DNA of 64,000 bases from Vreelandella andesensis (GTDB lineage Bacteria > Pseudomonadota > Gammaproteobacteria > Pseudomonadales > Halomonadaceae): positions 62,001-126,000 of the forward strand of contig NZ_RZHG01000001.1 in assembly GCF_003989795.1 (NCBI RefSeq), given 5' to 3'. The translations under genes and the position numbers were made by a program. Shown here one piece after another: positions 19,260 through 29,283 of the stretch (its first letter is position 1; every line of letters starts with the position of its first letter). Below the pieces are notes generated by a model that worked only from the letters and a program-made list of their open reading frames with translations, made no database searches and had not been told where the DNA came from.

Positions 19260-20582
19260 TTACAAAATATATCGCGATAGGTCTTCGTCCACCGCTAGCT
19301 CGCCCAGTTGAGCATTGACGTAATCGGCATCGATTATCAGAGGGCTATCCATGTCGCCTCCTTTAAACGAGGCTTCTTCGAGCAGCCGTTCCAGCACCGT
19401 GTGTAGTCGGCGAGCCCCGATATTCTCAGTGCCTTCGTTCACTTGCCAGGAAATTTCGGCAATACGCTCGATACCGTCTGGCGTGAATTCGATGTCCAGC
19501 CCTTCGGTAGCCAGCAGCGCTTGATACTGCTTGGTGAGCGAAGCGGAGGGCTCGGTGAGAATCCGTTGGAAGTCGCCGGGTGTCAGTGCATCCAGTTCAA
19601 CGCGGATCGGCAAGCGCCCTTGTAGTTCGGGAATAAGGTCCGAGGGGCGCGATAGGTGAAAGGCACCCGAAGCAATAAACAAAATATGATCGGTTTTCAC
19701 CATGCCGTACTTCGTTGAAACAGTAGAGCCTTCGATCAATGGCAGTAGGTCACGCTGAACGCCTTCACGGGAGACTTCGCCACCGCTGGACTGGCCGCTG
19801 CCCTTGGTAACCTTGTCGATCTCATCCAGGAATACAATCCCGTGCTGCTCGACGGCTTCGACGGCGCGGGCTTTGATTTCTTCTTCATTGACCAGTTTGC
19901 CTGCCTCTTCATCGCGCAGCAGAATTAAGGCTTCTTTTACGGTCACACGGCGCTGTTCGCGCTTTTGCTGGCCCATGTTGGAAAACAGGCTTTGCAGCTG
20001 ATTGGTCATCTCCTCCATGCCGGGCGGTGTCATAATGTCAATGCCTTGGCCATGGGAAGAGATTTCGATGTCGATCTCTTTATCGTTTAACTGACCTTCC
20101 CGAAGCTTTTTACGGAAGGTTTGACGCGTACCATTATCTTCCCGAGGCTTATCTTCCTGGCCGCGGGGGGGTGGTAAGAGTGCATCCAGAACGCGGTCTT
20201 CAGCGGCATCTTCAGCGCGATGGCCGACTTCTTCTTTGGCGTGCTCACGAACCATTTTGATCGCGGCTTCCATTAAGTCGCGAATAATCGACTCGACATC
20301 CCGGCCAACATAGCCTACTTCGGTAAATTTAGTGGCTTCGACCTTAATGAAGGGCGCTTTGGCCAGCTTGGCGAGGCGGCGAGCAATTTCAGTTTTACCC
20401 ACGCCGGTAGGGCCGATCATCAATATATTCTTTGGCGTTACTTCTGGGCGCAACTCATCATCCAGCTGCATGCGGCGCCAGCGGTTACGCAGGGCAATGG
20501 CGACAGCACGTTTGGCATCTTGCTGACCAATGATGTACTGGTCCAGGGCATGAACGATTTCGCGGGGTGTCATCTGTGTCAT
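19260..20582 (-). CDS. hslU: ATP-dependent protease ATPase subunit HslU
   Basis: A 440-residue AAA+ unfoldase forming a hexamer on HslV. Visible are [20 protein letters not shown] at the N-terminus, Walker [10 protein letters not shown], the pore-loop region GYVGRDVE, an intermediate I domain (about residues 110-240), Walker B VFLDEIDK, sensor arginines near ELQGRLPIR, and the C-terminal EDLSRYIL tail that docks into HslV. It begins 12 bases after the hslV stop, so both are one operon. Confidence 0.97.
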   Translation of the reverse strand: MTQMTPREIVHALDQYIIGQQDAKRAVAIALRNRWRRMQLDDELRPEVTPKNILMIGPTGVGKTEIARRLAKLAKAPFIKVEATKFTEVGYVGRDVESIIRDLMEAAIKMVREHAKEEVGHRAEDAAEDRVLDALLPPPRGQEDKPREDNGTRQTFRKKLREGQLNDKEIDIEISSHGQGIDIMTPPGMEEMTNQLQSLFSNMGQQKREQRRVTVKEALILLRDEEAGKLVNEEEIKARAVEAVEQHGIVFLDEIDKVTKGSGQSSGGEVSREGVQRDLLPLIEGSTVSTKYGMVKTDHILFIASGAFHLSRPSDLIPELQGRLPIRVELDALTPGDFQRILTEPSASLTKQYQALLATEGLDIEFTPDGIERIAEISWQVNEGTENIGARRLHTVLERLLEEASFKGGDMDSPLIIDADYVNAQLGELAVDEDLSRYIL

Positions 20583-20594
20583 AAAAAAGGGGCC

Positions 20595-21128
20595 TCAACG
20601 GTCGTTGATGTTCAGCTCTTCGAGCGTGACGTGGTGATTGGTAAACACGCAGATGTCGCCGGCGATTTCGAGTGATTTTTCAGTAATTTCACGCGCAGAA
20701 AGTTCGGTATTTTCCAGCAGTGCACGGGCGCTTGCTTGAGCAAAGTTACCGCCGGAACCAATAGCAATAATGCCGCGCTCAGGTTCAACCACATCACCGT
20801 TACCGGTAATAATCAACGAGGCACTGTGGTCAGCGACGGCCAGCAGCGCTTCCAAACGGCGTAGCGCTCGGTCGGTGCGCCAATCCTTAGCCAGCTCAAC
20901 GGCTGCTTTGGTAAGGTGGCCCTGATATTTTTCCAACTGCGCTTCAAAACGCTCAAATAGCGTGAAGGCATCAGCGGTGCCGCCAGCAAAGCCTGCCAGC
21001 ACTTTGCCACGATAAAGTCGACGTACCTTACTCGCATTGCCTTTCATTACGGTGTTGCCCAGTGATACTTGGCCGTCGCCTGCAAGGGCAACCTGGTTAC
21101 CGCGGCGTACGGATACAATAGTGGTCAT
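20595..21128 (-). CDS. hslV: ATP-dependent protease peptidase subunit HslV
   Basis: A 177-residue proteasome-like peptidase. After removal of Met the N-terminal Thr ([20 protein letters not shown]) is the nucleophile; [20 protein letters not shown] follows. The start is fixed by the Thr-Thr N-terminus of the family and by AAGGAG upstream of the ATG at the complement of 21126-21128; a longer frame adds 28 non-homologous residues. Heat-shock control is usual, but I could not identify a convincing sigma-32 promoter. Confidence 0.96.
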   Translation of the reverse strand: MTTIVSVRRGNQVALAGDGQVSLGNTVMKGNASKVRRLYRGKVLAGFAGGTADAFTLFERFEAQLEKYQGHLTKAAVELAKDWRTDRALRRLEALLAVADHSASLIITGNGDVVEPERGIIAIGSGGNFAQASARALLENTELSAREITEKSLEIAGDICVFTNHHVTLEELNINDR

Positions 21129-21217
21129 GGAGATAACTCCTTGGGGGAGACACTCGCTCCCGATGACTGATCGGCCGTTTTTTAAAAGACCGTAAAAAAA
21201 GCGACTCACCACAAAGT

Positions 21218-21248
21218 GCGGGCGGCTGATAAAAAATCAACCGCCCGC
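21218..21248. other. Strong 31-base hairpin upstream of hslV
   Basis: GCGGGCGG (21218-21225) and CCGCCCGC (21241-21248) form a perfect stem, with an inner TGAT/ATCA extension and an A-rich loop. It lies between the SPOR gene stop and hslV, both leftward. It could be a terminator of the SPOR transcript (no T-tract follows) or part of the hslV leader. Confidence 0.6.
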
Positions 21249-21317
21249 TAACTAAAGCCTTCGGATAATGTGCTTTTAAACGGGGTTTGTGAAATGCAAG
21301 CCCGCTTGGTCTTTGGG

Positions 21318-21381
21318 TTAGAACAGCCTGTGATTAGAACAGTCTGTGATTAGAACAGTCTGTGATTAAAGCAGCCTTTGG
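21318..21381. repeat. 16-bp tandem repeat, 4 copies, after the SPOR gene
   Basis: Three units TTAGAACAGYCTGTGA (21318-21333, 21334-21349, 21350-21365) and a diverged fourth, TTAAAGCAGCCTTTGG (21366-21381), end five bases before the stop codon position of the leftward SPOR-domain gene. The two central units are identical. Confidence 0.88.
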
Positions 21382-21386
21382 TTAAA

Positions 21387-22136
21387 CTAGTTTTGAAGCT
21401 GGATTAGAAGTGGCTCAATGCCTTGGGTGGCCATTAAATCTTGGGCGCGGTTTAACTCTCGCGTGTCTTCATAAGGGCCTACTTGAACACGGTGCCATGT
21501 ATCGCCATTGGCCTTTACCTCGCTAACTTGGGCAAGCAGGCTTAAATTGCGCAGACGGCCACGCAGCTGCTCGGCATCGCTTAATTCACGAAACGATGCG
21601 GCCTGCAGCATATAACGGTTAGGCGCGCTGTTGGCAGTCGCTTGCTGGGCGGCGGCGACTTGCTCTTCAGGGCGCATATTAGCCGCGATCACCTGGGCAA
21701 TGGGGTCATCTTGACGCGCACTTTCGCTGCTTGCCGTTGTGTCGTTATTTGCCGTCGTTTGTCGCTGCTGTGCCGTTGCTTCGGGGCGATTCACCGTCGA
21801 CGGTAGCGAAACTCCCGGCGCAATGATCTCTGTGTCAGGTAGCAGCGTGTAAAATTCAAACGTCGGCATTGCCGTTTCGGTGGCGCTCTCTGTTTGGCGC
21901 GCGGCACTGCGCTCATCGCTGTCGGCAGGCTTCGGCAACACGGTCGCCTGGGGCGTGTCTTCCTGCTTTTGCCAAGGTGCGGTGCCGTGTTGATGCTGCG
22001 CCAGGAAAAACCCCACCGCTAACCCCGCTAACCCCCAAAGCCAGCCGGGGATTCTGAATCCGCCACCTGAGCGTTTGCCGGCGTTGCGCTGAGAGGTTGC
22101 TCCTCGGCGGGCTGGCTTTTCTTTTGAACTGGCCAT
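21387..22136 (-). CDS. SPOR-domain protein, FtsN-like
   Basis: A 249-residue bitopic inner-membrane protein: basic cytoplasmic tail (residues 1-28), one helix (29-47), a long low-complexity periplasmic linker rich in Thr, Ala, Gln and Ser, and a C-terminal SPOR domain (about 171-248; YMLQAASFRELSDAEQLRGR onward) that binds denuded peptidoglycan at the division site. The position between argS and hslV is that of the FtsN-like gene in Pseudomonas. Its start lies three bases after the argS stop, so they are co-transcribed. Confidence 0.85.
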   Translation of the reverse strand: MASSKEKPARRGATSQRNAGKRSGGGFRIPGWLWGLAGLAVGFFLAQHQHGTAPWQKQEDTPQATVLPKPADSDERSAARQTESATETAMPTFEFYTLLPDTEIIAPGVSLPSTVNRPEATAQQRQTTANNDTTASSESARQDDPIAQVIAANMRPEEQVAAAQQATANSAPNRYMLQAASFRELSDAEQLRGRLRNLSLLAQVSEVKANGDTWHRVQVGPYEDTRELNRAQDLMATQGIEPLLIQLQN

Positions 22137-22139
22137 CGC

Positions 22140-23825
22140 TTACATCTCCTCTGGGGCACTGACCCCCATAAGATCGAGACCGTTACGCAGCACTTGCTTG
22201 GTTGCCAGGCCAAGCGCTAAGCGTGTGTTACGCAGGGTATCGTCATCAACCATGACTTTAACGGCGTTGTAGCAGGTGTGAAAATCACCCGAAAGATCCA
22301 GCAGGTACTGAGCAACTTGTTGCGGCTCGCGGTTTTTAGCAGCGTTCTCAACCACCTCTGGGTAGCGCGCCAAGCGATTAAGTACGGCCTTTTCCTGATC
22401 GCTATCGAGCAATGCGAGATTAGCCAGCGCGACGCCATGGTTGAAGGGCTGGCCTGCATCTTCGGCTTTGCGCAGCATGCTGGATACCCGCGCATGGGCG
22501 TATTGAATGTAATACACCGGGTTATCGTTCGACTGCGAGCGTGCCAAGTCGATGTCAAAGGTAAGCTGCGAATCCGCTCGGCGGGCCGCCAGGAAGAAGC
22601 GGGTAGCATCGCGACCAACTTCATCAATCAAGTCGCGCACAGTGACATAGCTACCGGCACGCTTGGAAAGTTTCACCTCTACGCCTGAGCGGGTCACCAT
22701 GACCATTTGATGCAGAACATAGTCGGGCCAGCCTTTTGGAATGCCAACTTCCAGTGCCTGCAAGCCAGCGCGAACGCGGGTGACCGTAGAGTGGTGATCA
22801 GCCCCTTGCTCATTGATCACGGTTTTAAAGCCGCGCTGCCACTTGTTCAAGTGGTAGGCCACATCTGGCAAGAAGTAGGTATAACCTCCTTCACGCTTGC
22901 GCATCACGCGGTCTTTGTCGTCGCCAAAGTCAGTGGTGCGCAGCCACATGGCACCGTCTTCTTCATAGGTATGGCCATTAGCGACCAGCTTTTCGACGGT
23001 TGCTTCTACCTTGCCGTCTTGATACAGCGATGACTCAAGGAAGTAGACATCAAACTCAACGCCAAACGCTTTTAGGTCTAAATCCTGCTCACGACGCAGC
23101 CAGGCAACCGCAAAGGCCTGAATGGCGTCTAACTCGTTAACCTCTGCTTTAGCGGTGACTTCACGGTCATCGGCGGTCACCGTTTTGCCTGCCATGTAGT
23201 CGTTGGCCACATCAACAATGTATTCGCCGCGGTAGCCGTCTTCTGGCCAACTGGGGTCATCGGGGCCAAGGCCCTTTGCACGAGCCTGGACAGAAAGTGC
23301 CAGATTTTTGATCTGGGCGCCGGCATCGTTGTAATAAAACTCGCGAGTTACGTCATAGCCAGTGGCTTCTAACAGGCGGCAGATACAGTCGCCTATCGCA
23401 GCGCCACGGCCATGGCCCACGTGAAGAGGGCCTGTCGGGTTGGCAGAAACAAACTCCACCTGGACTTTCTCGCCCTTGCCAATTAGGCAGCGGCCAAAGG
23501 CATCACCGCTATCGAGCACCTGGGCAACAATTTGAGCGGCGGCATCCGTGGCCGCAAAAAAATTAATAAAGCCGGGGCCTGCGATTTCCGTTTTTTGAAT
23601 CGCATCGCTCGCGGGAAGGGAGGCAACCAGTAAGTCGGCAAGCTCGCGAGGCTTCATTGCTGCGGGCTTCGCCAGCATAAGGGCTAGGTTTGTGGCGTAG
23701 TCGCCGTGAGCTTTATCTTTGGTGGGGTCAACTTTAATCGTCGGCTGTGAATCGTCGGGCAGCACGCCTTGGTGCTTAAGCGCGTCAATCGCGCCTGCTA
23801 GCAAAGTAACAATGGTGTCTTTCAT
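22140..23825 (-). CDS. argS: Arginyl-tRNA synthetase
   Basis: A 561-residue class I aminoacyl-tRNA synthetase. An N-terminal additional domain (about 1-110) binds the tRNA D-loop. The HIGH motif appears as HVGH (135-138) within [13 protein letters not shown], and the KMSKR equivalent as VKLSKRAG. The C-terminal helical anticodon-binding domain (DALR type) covers the last ~120 residues and ends with the conserved [14 protein letters not shown] tail (GVSAPEEM). Downstream of priA on the same strand. Confidence 0.97.
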   Translation of the reverse strand: MKDTIVTLLAGAIDALKHQGVLPDDSQPTIKVDPTKDKAHGDYATNLALMLAKPAAMKPRELADLLVASLPASDAIQKTEIAGPGFINFFAATDAAAQIVAQVLDSGDAFGRCLIGKGEKVQVEFVSANPTGPLHVGHGRGAAIGDCICRLLEATGYDVTREFYYNDAGAQIKNLALSVQARAKGLGPDDPSWPEDGYRGEYIVDVANDYMAGKTVTADDREVTAKAEVNELDAIQAFAVAWLRREQDLDLKAFGVEFDVYFLESSLYQDGKVEATVEKLVANGHTYEEDGAMWLRTTDFGDDKDRVMRKREGGYTYFLPDVAYHLNKWQRGFKTVINEQGADHHSTVTRVRAGLQALEVGIPKGWPDYVLHQMVMVTRSGVEVKLSKRAGSYVTVRDLIDEVGRDATRFFLAARRADSQLTFDIDLARSQSNDNPVYYIQYAHARVSSMLRKAEDAGQPFNHGVALANLALLDSDQEKAVLNRLARYPEVVENAAKNREPQQVAQYLLDLSGDFHTCYNAVKVMVDDDTLRNTRLALGLATKQVLRNGLDLMGVSAPEEM

Positions 23826-23969
23826 TTAAATATCCGGATGTCGTCGGTGGCGGCGTGTGCATGCGCTCAGGTCAGGCAGCGGCAAAGCGGTCATTATCGG
23901 CAATTGGCGCTCAGTTTCAAAGCCGTATTGCGTTACAGGATGAGCAAATTGCCCTCGTAATGCTTGTCT

Positions 23970-26228
23970 TTACGCGAGCGTTTGAGGGTCAATATCAATT
24001 GACCAACGGACTTTGCGTGCTTCTCGATTGGCTTCTAACCACTGCACTAGCCAGTTAGCAGCCGTGTGGCGCTGGCTACGTTTGTCCGCTGCCAGCATGA
24101 TGTGGACATGATAACGGTTTTGACGGCGCTCCATGGGCGCTGGAACAGGGCCTAAACAGCGCACTGGTAGTTTTACTATTGTTAACCATTGGTGAAGTGC
24201 TTGAGCGGCTTGTTGACCCAAAGCAATCGCCGCTTCTTCATGGGGGCTTTCAATGCGTAGCAATGCCATAAAGCAAAAAGGTGGCAGTCCGGCGAGTCGA
24301 CGTTCTTCCAGCAGGCTGCGTGCGAGTGCGCCATAACCGTGCTCAGCAAGTTGGCCTAGATGTGGGTCATCCGGATGCAGCGTTTGCACCAGTACTCGCC
24401 CCGGGTGAGCGGCGCGCCCTGCGCGACCAGCAACTTGTTCCAATAGCTGCGCACTGTGCTCCAAAGCACGAAAGTCGGCAGCGTAGAGTCCTCCGTCTGC
24501 ATTGACGACAACAACTAGCGTGACATGGGGAAGGTGATGACCTTTCGCCAGCATCTGGGTGCCGACGAGCAAGCAAGGCTCGCCTCGTTGAATCTCTTTG
24601 AGTATCTGCTCAAAACTCTCTTTTTTGCGCGTACTGTCGCGGTCAATGCGATGCACGGTAACGTTTGGGAACAAACCTTGCAGCGTTTCTTCGGTTCGCT
24701 CAGTGCCGCTGCCCAAAGCGCGTAGGTCGCCGCTTCCGCATTCGGGGCAGGCATCTGGCAGTGCTCGCCGGCTATCGCAATGGTGGCAGGCCAGCAGTGG
24801 GGGTTGGCGGTGAAGTGTCATGCGCGAATCGCACTGCCCACACTCGGCTATCCAGCCGCAACTATGGCAAGCAAGCGTGGGTGCGAACCCTCGTCGGTTA
24901 ATAAATACCAGCGCCTGCTTACCTGACGTTAAGGTGCTTTTAATGGCGCTGATGGCATTAGGCAGAAGCCCGCCCTGACGCCGTTGGTGACGCAGATCAA
25001 TCAACTCCAGCTTGGCCGGCGGGTGTCGGCTAGGGCGCTGGGTGAGCCGCAGGTGGCGATATGTGCCGGAAAGCGCTTGCTGCAAACTCTCAAAGGAAGG
25101 TGTCGCGCTACCCAGCAGCAAGGGAATGTTGTGGTAGTGCGCTCTTGCAACGGCTAAATCCCGGGCATGGTAGCGTAGCCCGTCGTGCTGTTTGTAGGAA
25201 CTATCATGCTCTTCATCGACGATAATGGCCCCGGGGTTTTTAAGCGGCGTGAAAATAGCGGATCGGGTGCCGATAATGACGAGCGCGCGTCCATTGGCAG
25301 CAGCTTCCCATACGTCCAGACGCTCCAGATCAGTAAGTCCCGAGTGCAGTGCTACGACAGGCACCCTGAAGCGGCTTTTGAAGCGCGCCAGGGTTTGAGG
25401 AGTGAGACCTATTTCAGGCACCAGTACCAGCGACTGCTTGCCTTTAGCAGCGAGAGCTTCAATTAGCTGAAGGTAAATTTCGGTTTTACCGCTTCCGGTC
25501 ACGCCTTCTAACAGGCAGGGGTGGTAACTTTCGAGTTTTTCATGCAATACGGCAAGTGCCGAGGCCTGCTCTCTATTCAGAGGAAGTGAAGGCGATGCCA
25601 ACAAGCCGCCGCTAGCAGGCTGCGCTGCGGTTAGTGCGGTTTCCTGAGCACGGGCATAGCCCTTTTTTTGCAAGGCTAGAAGCTGCTCGCGGGTAAAACC
25701 ATGCGCAGTGACTGCTCGGCCCGCCAGCCCATGTGGGTGCTGGCGCAGCAGTGCATATAGCTCGGCCTGCTTTGGAGCTCGCTGAAGTATCAGGTCATCG
25801 CCAGGTGACAGTGGTAGCCACAGGGTTTGCGTTCGTCCCCCCATTGGGTGGCCCTGGCGCAGCCGAGCGGGCATAGCCAGTTGCATAGTGTCGCCTAAAC
25901 TATGCTGATAATAGCGGGCAGCGAAATGGCATAGCCACTGCCAGTCATTGGGCAGAGGGGCGTCGTCGAGCACTTCGCTGATAGCGCGCAGCTTGTCGTG
26001 AGGCAGTTCGCTGCCATTGGCGAGTTCTGCCACCACGCCGACCACTTCCCTGCGACCGAAGGGGACGCGCACTCGAAGACCTACCTGCCAACCGCAAGCG
26101 GGTGGTTGACGTGTTGGCAAATAGTCAAACAAACGCCGCAGCGGTGATGGCAGGGCTATTGTTAACACTTGAAAACGTGCTGAGGTCGTGCCCTGAGGGC
26201 GCGCCTGGTTAGAAACAGAGTCGGGCAA
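23970..26228 (-). CDS. priA: Primosomal protein N' (replication restart helicase PriA)
   Basis: A 752-residue superfamily 2 helicase that rebuilds replication forks. An N-terminal DNA 3'-end-binding domain occupies about residues 20-115. Walker A GVTGSGKTE is at 242-250, with the DEEH box in IVDEEHDSSYKQ. Eight cysteines arranged as four CxxC pairs (CHSC, CGQC, CHHC, CPEC) form the two zinc sites characteristic of PriA. Divergent from rpmE, as in Pseudomonas. Length is close to the family norm. Confidence 0.96.
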   Translation of the reverse strand: MPDSVSNQARPQGTTSARFQVLTIALPSPLRRLFDYLPTRQPPACGWQVGLRVRVPFGRREVVGVVAELANGSELPHDKLRAISEVLDDAPLPNDWQWLCHFAARYYQHSLGDTMQLAMPARLRQGHPMGGRTQTLWLPLSPGDDLILQRAPKQAELYALLRQHPHGLAGRAVTAHGFTREQLLALQKKGYARAQETALTAAQPASGGLLASPSLPLNREQASALAVLHEKLESYHPCLLEGVTGSGKTEIYLQLIEALAAKGKQSLVLVPEIGLTPQTLARFKSRFRVPVVALHSGLTDLERLDVWEAAANGRALVIIGTRSAIFTPLKNPGAIIVDEEHDSSYKQHDGLRYHARDLAVARAHYHNIPLLLGSATPSFESLQQALSGTYRHLRLTQRPSRHPPAKLELIDLRHQRRQGGLLPNAISAIKSTLTSGKQALVFINRRGFAPTLACHSCGWIAECGQCDSRMTLHRQPPLLACHHCDSRRALPDACPECGSGDLRALGSGTERTEETLQGLFPNVTVHRIDRDSTRKKESFEQILKEIQRGEPCLLVGTQMLAKGHHLPHVTLVVVVNADGGLYAADFRALEHSAQLLEQVAGRAGRAAHPGRVLVQTLHPDDPHLGQLAEHGYGALARSLLEERRLAGLPPFCFMALLRIESPHEEAAIALGQQAAQALHQWLTIVKLPVRCLGPVPAPMERRQNRYHVHIMLAADKRSQRHTAANWLVQWLEANREARKVRWSIDIDPQTLA

Positions 26229-26372
26229 TTGGCCTCCGGCGTTTAGTTTGCTAGAATGCGCGGCCGCTCTGAATCTATAGGATGGAGCGGTTAACCGGTT
26301 AGCAGTTTTTTCAACCCGTATGCGGTGCTTGGCAACGGATCAAGTGGCGGCATACAGCTCATGAGGCTCAAG

Positions 26373-26588
26373 ATGAAACAAGGTATCCACCCAAATTACA
26401 ACACGGTCACCGCTAGCTGTTCTTGCGGTGCAAACTTCCAGGTTGGTTCTACCTCTGGTCATGACTTTTCTCTGGATGTGTGCTCCAACTGCCACCCGTT
26501 TTACACTGGTAAGCAGAAGCAAGCGACCACTGGTGGCCGTGTAGAACGCTTTAACAAGCGTTTCGGCGCTGCTGTTAAGCGCGGCTAA
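26373..26588 (+). CDS. rpmE: 50S ribosomal protein L31 (zinc-binding type)
   Basis: A 71-residue ribosomal protein beginning [20 protein letters not shown]. The four zinc-binding cysteines CSCG...CSNCHP are intact, so this is the C+ form that stores zinc rather than the zinc-free paralogue. ATG 26373 is chosen over ATG 26361 because GAGG lies six bases before it and L31 proteins start with MK. Divergent from priA. Confidence 0.96.
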   Translation: MKQGIHPNYNTVTASCSCGANFQVGSTSGHDFSLDVCSNCHPFYTGKQKQATTGGRVERFNKRFGAAVKRG

Positions 26589-26638
26589 TCCTAACGGATT
26601 TTTGCCATTGCAAACATTCAATGTGTTTTGCATAAATA

Positions 26639-26665
26639 AAACCTACGCTACGGCGTGGGTTTTTT
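26639..26665 (+). terminator. rpmE terminator
   Basis: AAACCTACGC (26639-26648) pairs with GCGTGGGTTT (26653-26662) with one G-T wobble around the tetraloop TACG, followed by a run of T. Confidence 0.92.
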
Positions 26666-26994
26666 ACTTTCAGTAATATGCTTTTTCCTTTTTCTCTTTT
26701 TCGCTCCCTTTCTGGTTAGCCTATTGAAGAATCTAGCCTGTTGAAGAATCGGCTTTTTTCTTTCTTTAAATGGAATTTATTTCCACAAAATGCCGCGCTG
26801 CATCAATAAGCAAACCTTTATGGCTAGTGCGTTTAGGCATAAGTTTCAGCAAATAGTGTTGAAAAGTTTCGAACATGACGCAAACTGAGTTAAAACGACT
26901 GTTTTTTTGCAAAGTTTACTACGTGCTTGAGGCGCATAGGTTTTTTCTATATTCTGGTGTGACTTTTTTACGTTAGGCTGATTGGACTCTGACC
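26666..26994 (+). promoter_or_regulatory. Gene-free stretch upstream of malic enzyme
   Basis: About 330 AT-rich bases without a plausible gene. It holds a 17-bp tandem duplication (26717-26750) and a possible promoter for the malic enzyme gene: TTGAGG (26927-26932), a 15-base spacer and TATATT (26948-26953). The spacer is shorter than ideal, so the promoter is tentative. Confidence 0.4.
26717..26750 (+). repeat. 17-bp tandem duplication
   Basis: TAGCCTATTGAAGAATC (26717-26733) is followed directly by TAGCCTGTTGAAGAATC (26734-26750), differing at one base. It lies in the spacer between rpmE and the malic enzyme gene. Confidence 0.85.
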
Positions 26995-28266
26995 ATGATG
27001 GATGCAAATAAGCAAGCGGCTTTGGATTATCACGCTAAACCGATTCCCGGTAAGCTATCTGTGGAGTTAACCAAACCCACGGTTACCGCGCGAGATCTGG
27101 CGCTGGCGTATAGCCCTGGCGTTGCTGAGCCGGTTCGCGAAATCGCTCGTGAGGCGGAAAATGCCTATCGCTACACTGGTAAAGGGAATCTGGTCGCCGT
27201 CATTTCTGATGGAACTGCTATTTTAGGCCTGGGTAACCTTGGCCCGTTGGCCAGCAAGCCGGTCATGGAAGGTAAGGGTGTACTCTTTAAGTGCTTTGCG
27301 GGCATTAACTCAGTCGATATTGAAGTGGATGCTGAAAGTCCTCAGGCGTTTATCGACACAGTGGCGCGTATTGCGGATACTTGGGGAGGGATTAATCTAG
27401 AAGATATCAAAGCGCCCGAATGTTTTAAAATTGAAAAAGCCTTGATTGATCGCTGCAGTATCCCGGTATTTCACGATGATCAGCATGGAACGGCCATTGT
27501 GACTGCTGCTGGTATGCTCAATGCGCTGGATATTGCGGATAAGCGTATTGAAGATGTGAAGATTGTTTGTATGGGCGCAGGCGCTGCAGCCATTGCCTGC
27601 ATGCGTTTGCTGGTGTCTTGTGGTGCGAGTAAAGAGAACTTGGTGATGCTTGACCGTCGTGGTGTTATTCACACTGATCGCGATGGTATTAATGAATATA
27701 AAGCTGAATTTGCTCGCAACACCAACATGCGCACACTCGACGATGCCATCGACGGTGCTGACGTGTTTATTGGTCTTTCTGGCCCAGGGCTTCTTTCTGC
27801 CGAGCAAGTTAAGAAAATGGCTCGAGACCCAGTCATTTTCGCCTGCACTAACCCCGACCCAGAAATTCATCCAGCGGTGGCCCGTGAAGCACGACCTGAT
27901 GTGATTATGGCGACAGGCCGTTCGGATTACCCCAATCAGGTCAATAACGTGTTGGGTTTCCCGTTTATTTTTCGGGGTGCTTTGGATGTTCGGGCGACTC
28001 GCATCAATGAAACCATGAAGCTGGCAGCTGTTCATGCCCTTAAGGATCTAGCCCGAGAGCCGGTTCCCCAAGAGGTGTTAGACGCCTACGAGCGTACTGA
28101 AATGAGCTTTGGGCGCGAATACATCATTCCTACGCCTGTAGATATTCGCTTGCTTGATCGTGTTTCCTCTGCGGTGGCTCAGGCAGCAGTCGACTCCGGC
28201 GTGGCGCGTAAGCCTTACCCAGCACACTATCCACTCAAAACCATTAATGATGTTTACGGCGCGTAA
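26995..28266 (+). CDS. maeB: Malic enzyme, short NADP-type without phosphotransacetylase domain
   Basis: A 423-residue malate dehydrogenase (oxaloacetate-decarboxylating) producing pyruvate, CO2 and NAD(P)H. It shows the N-terminal malic domain (SPGVAEPVREI, GNLGPLASKPVMEGKG), the metal-binding segment NLEDIKAPECF and FHDDQHGTAIV, and a Rossmann motif (VCMGAGAAAIACMRLL). E. coli MaeB is about 760 residues because of a C-terminal phosphotransacetylase-like domain; this protein stops before it, as do the Pseudomonas and many other short forms. Its place near rpmE-priA-argS-hslVU matches Pseudomonas. Confidence 0.92.
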   Translation: MMDANKQAALDYHAKPIPGKLSVELTKPTVTARDLALAYSPGVAEPVREIAREAENAYRYTGKGNLVAVISDGTAILGLGNLGPLASKPVMEGKGVLFKCFAGINSVDIEVDAESPQAFIDTVARIADTWGGINLEDIKAPECFKIEKALIDRCSIPVFHDDQHGTAIVTAAGMLNALDIADKRIEDVKIVCMGAGAAAIACMRLLVSCGASKENLVMLDRRGVIHTDRDGINEYKAEFARNTNMRTLDDAIDGADVFIGLSGPGLLSAEQVKKMARDPVIFACTNPDPEIHPAVAREARPDVIMATGRSDYPNQVNNVLGFPFIFRGALDVRATRINETMKLAAVHALKDLAREPVPQEVLDAYERTEMSFGREYIIPTPVDIRLLDRVSSAVAQAAVDSGVARKPYPAHYPLKTINDVYGA

Positions 28267-28297
28267 ATTGTTACGCGCACGTTGATGCACTCTCCAG

Positions 28298-28318
28298 CGC
28301 CCGCCTATAGCGGGCGTT
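28298..28318. terminator. Hairpin after malic enzyme gene
   Basis: CGCCCGC (28298-28304) pairs with GCGGGCG (28310-28316) around a five-base loop. Only TTGG follows, so termination strength is uncertain. It lies between convergent maeB and tesB. Confidence 0.5.
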
Positions 28319-28357
28319 GGCGCGTTTGCGTATCGGTTTTGTTGATGCGATTTAGCA

Positions 28358-29176
28358 TTATTGTGGATATCGTACTAATCCCTCTTGAGCGGTAGAGGCT
28401 ATCAAACGCCCGTCGCGGCGGTAGATATGACCTCGGGCTAAACCACGGGCACCGCCTGCCCAGGGCGAGTCGATCACGTAAAGTAACCAATCATCCAGGC
28501 GAGTATCTTCGTGTAGCCAAAGGGAATGATCCAGGCTAGCAATGCGCAGCTTGGGGTCGGTGTACCTGATGCCGTGGGGAACCAGCCCGGTCGTTAGCAG
28601 GTTGAAGTCTGACGCGTAGGAAAGCAGGTGGCGATGCAGTGCAGGATCGTCGGGCAGCGTTCCGCCAGCTAAGCGAAACCAAAGACACTGACCTGCAGGC
28701 GATGCGTTGTCAGGATTGCCCTTTAAATGCAGAAACTCGATAGGATGGCCTGGGAAGCGGGTATGCTTCACATCACCCCTTTCGATGATAGCCTCTGGCG
28801 TGGCTACGCTAGGCATCGTGCGTTGGTGGCTAATGCCCTCTTCCTCGCTTTGAAACGATGCACTACAGAAGAAAATAGGCCGCCCTTTTTGTATGGCGGT
28901 AACGCGGCGAGTGGTAAAGCTGCCGCCGTCGCGAATAGTGTCTACTTGGTAGACCACGGGGCGGTGGGGGTCGCCTGGTCGCAGAAAGTAGCCATGCTGT
29001 GAATGTGGTCGGCGATCATCAGGCACGGTGCGGGCTGCAGCTGCTAGTGCTTGTCCTAATACTTGACCGCCGTAGAGCTGGGGAAAGCCTAGATCTTGGC
29101 TTTGACCACGAAACAGCGTCTCTTCAAGTGTTTCCAGCTCAAGTAAGCTTACCAGTGTCTTCAGCGCATCGTTCAT
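28358..29176 (-). CDS. tesB: Acyl-CoA thioesterase II
   Basis: A 272-residue double-hotdog thioesterase hydrolysing medium and long acyl-CoA esters. Conserved parts include GGQVLGQALAAAARTV, the HSQHGYFLRPGDP strand, GGSFTTRRVTAIQ and the second-domain ASLDHSLWLHED with the active-site Asp. Length and layout match E. coli TesB. Divergent from tadA with 107 bases between the starts. Confidence 0.94.
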   Translation of the reverse strand: MNDALKTLVSLLELETLEETLFRGQSQDLGFPQLYGGQVLGQALAAAARTVPDDRRPHSQHGYFLRPGDPHRPVVYQVDTIRDGGSFTTRRVTAIQKGRPIFFCSASFQSEEEGISHQRTMPSVATPEAIIERGDVKHTRFPGHPIEFLHLKGNPDNASPAGQCLWFRLAGGTLPDDPALHRHLLSYASDFNLLTTGLVPHGIRYTDPKLRIASLDHSLWLHEDTRLDDWLLYVIDSPWAGGARGLARGHIYRRDGRLIASTAQEGLVRYPQ

Positions 29177-29283
29177 TCTCGGTATCCTTAGTGCTGTCTG
29201 TTTTGCCGCTAGTGATTGCCAGGGTGTTTAGGCGGCTATGGCACAATTAAAACGATCGTTTTGCTACCTTAGCGGAGTTTGCC

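Noticed and set aside
21318..21381. Iterated regulator sites for hslV
   Set aside because: The 16-bp units adjoin the 3' end of the SPOR gene, resemble the other short tandem duplications in this window and contain no inverted symmetry.
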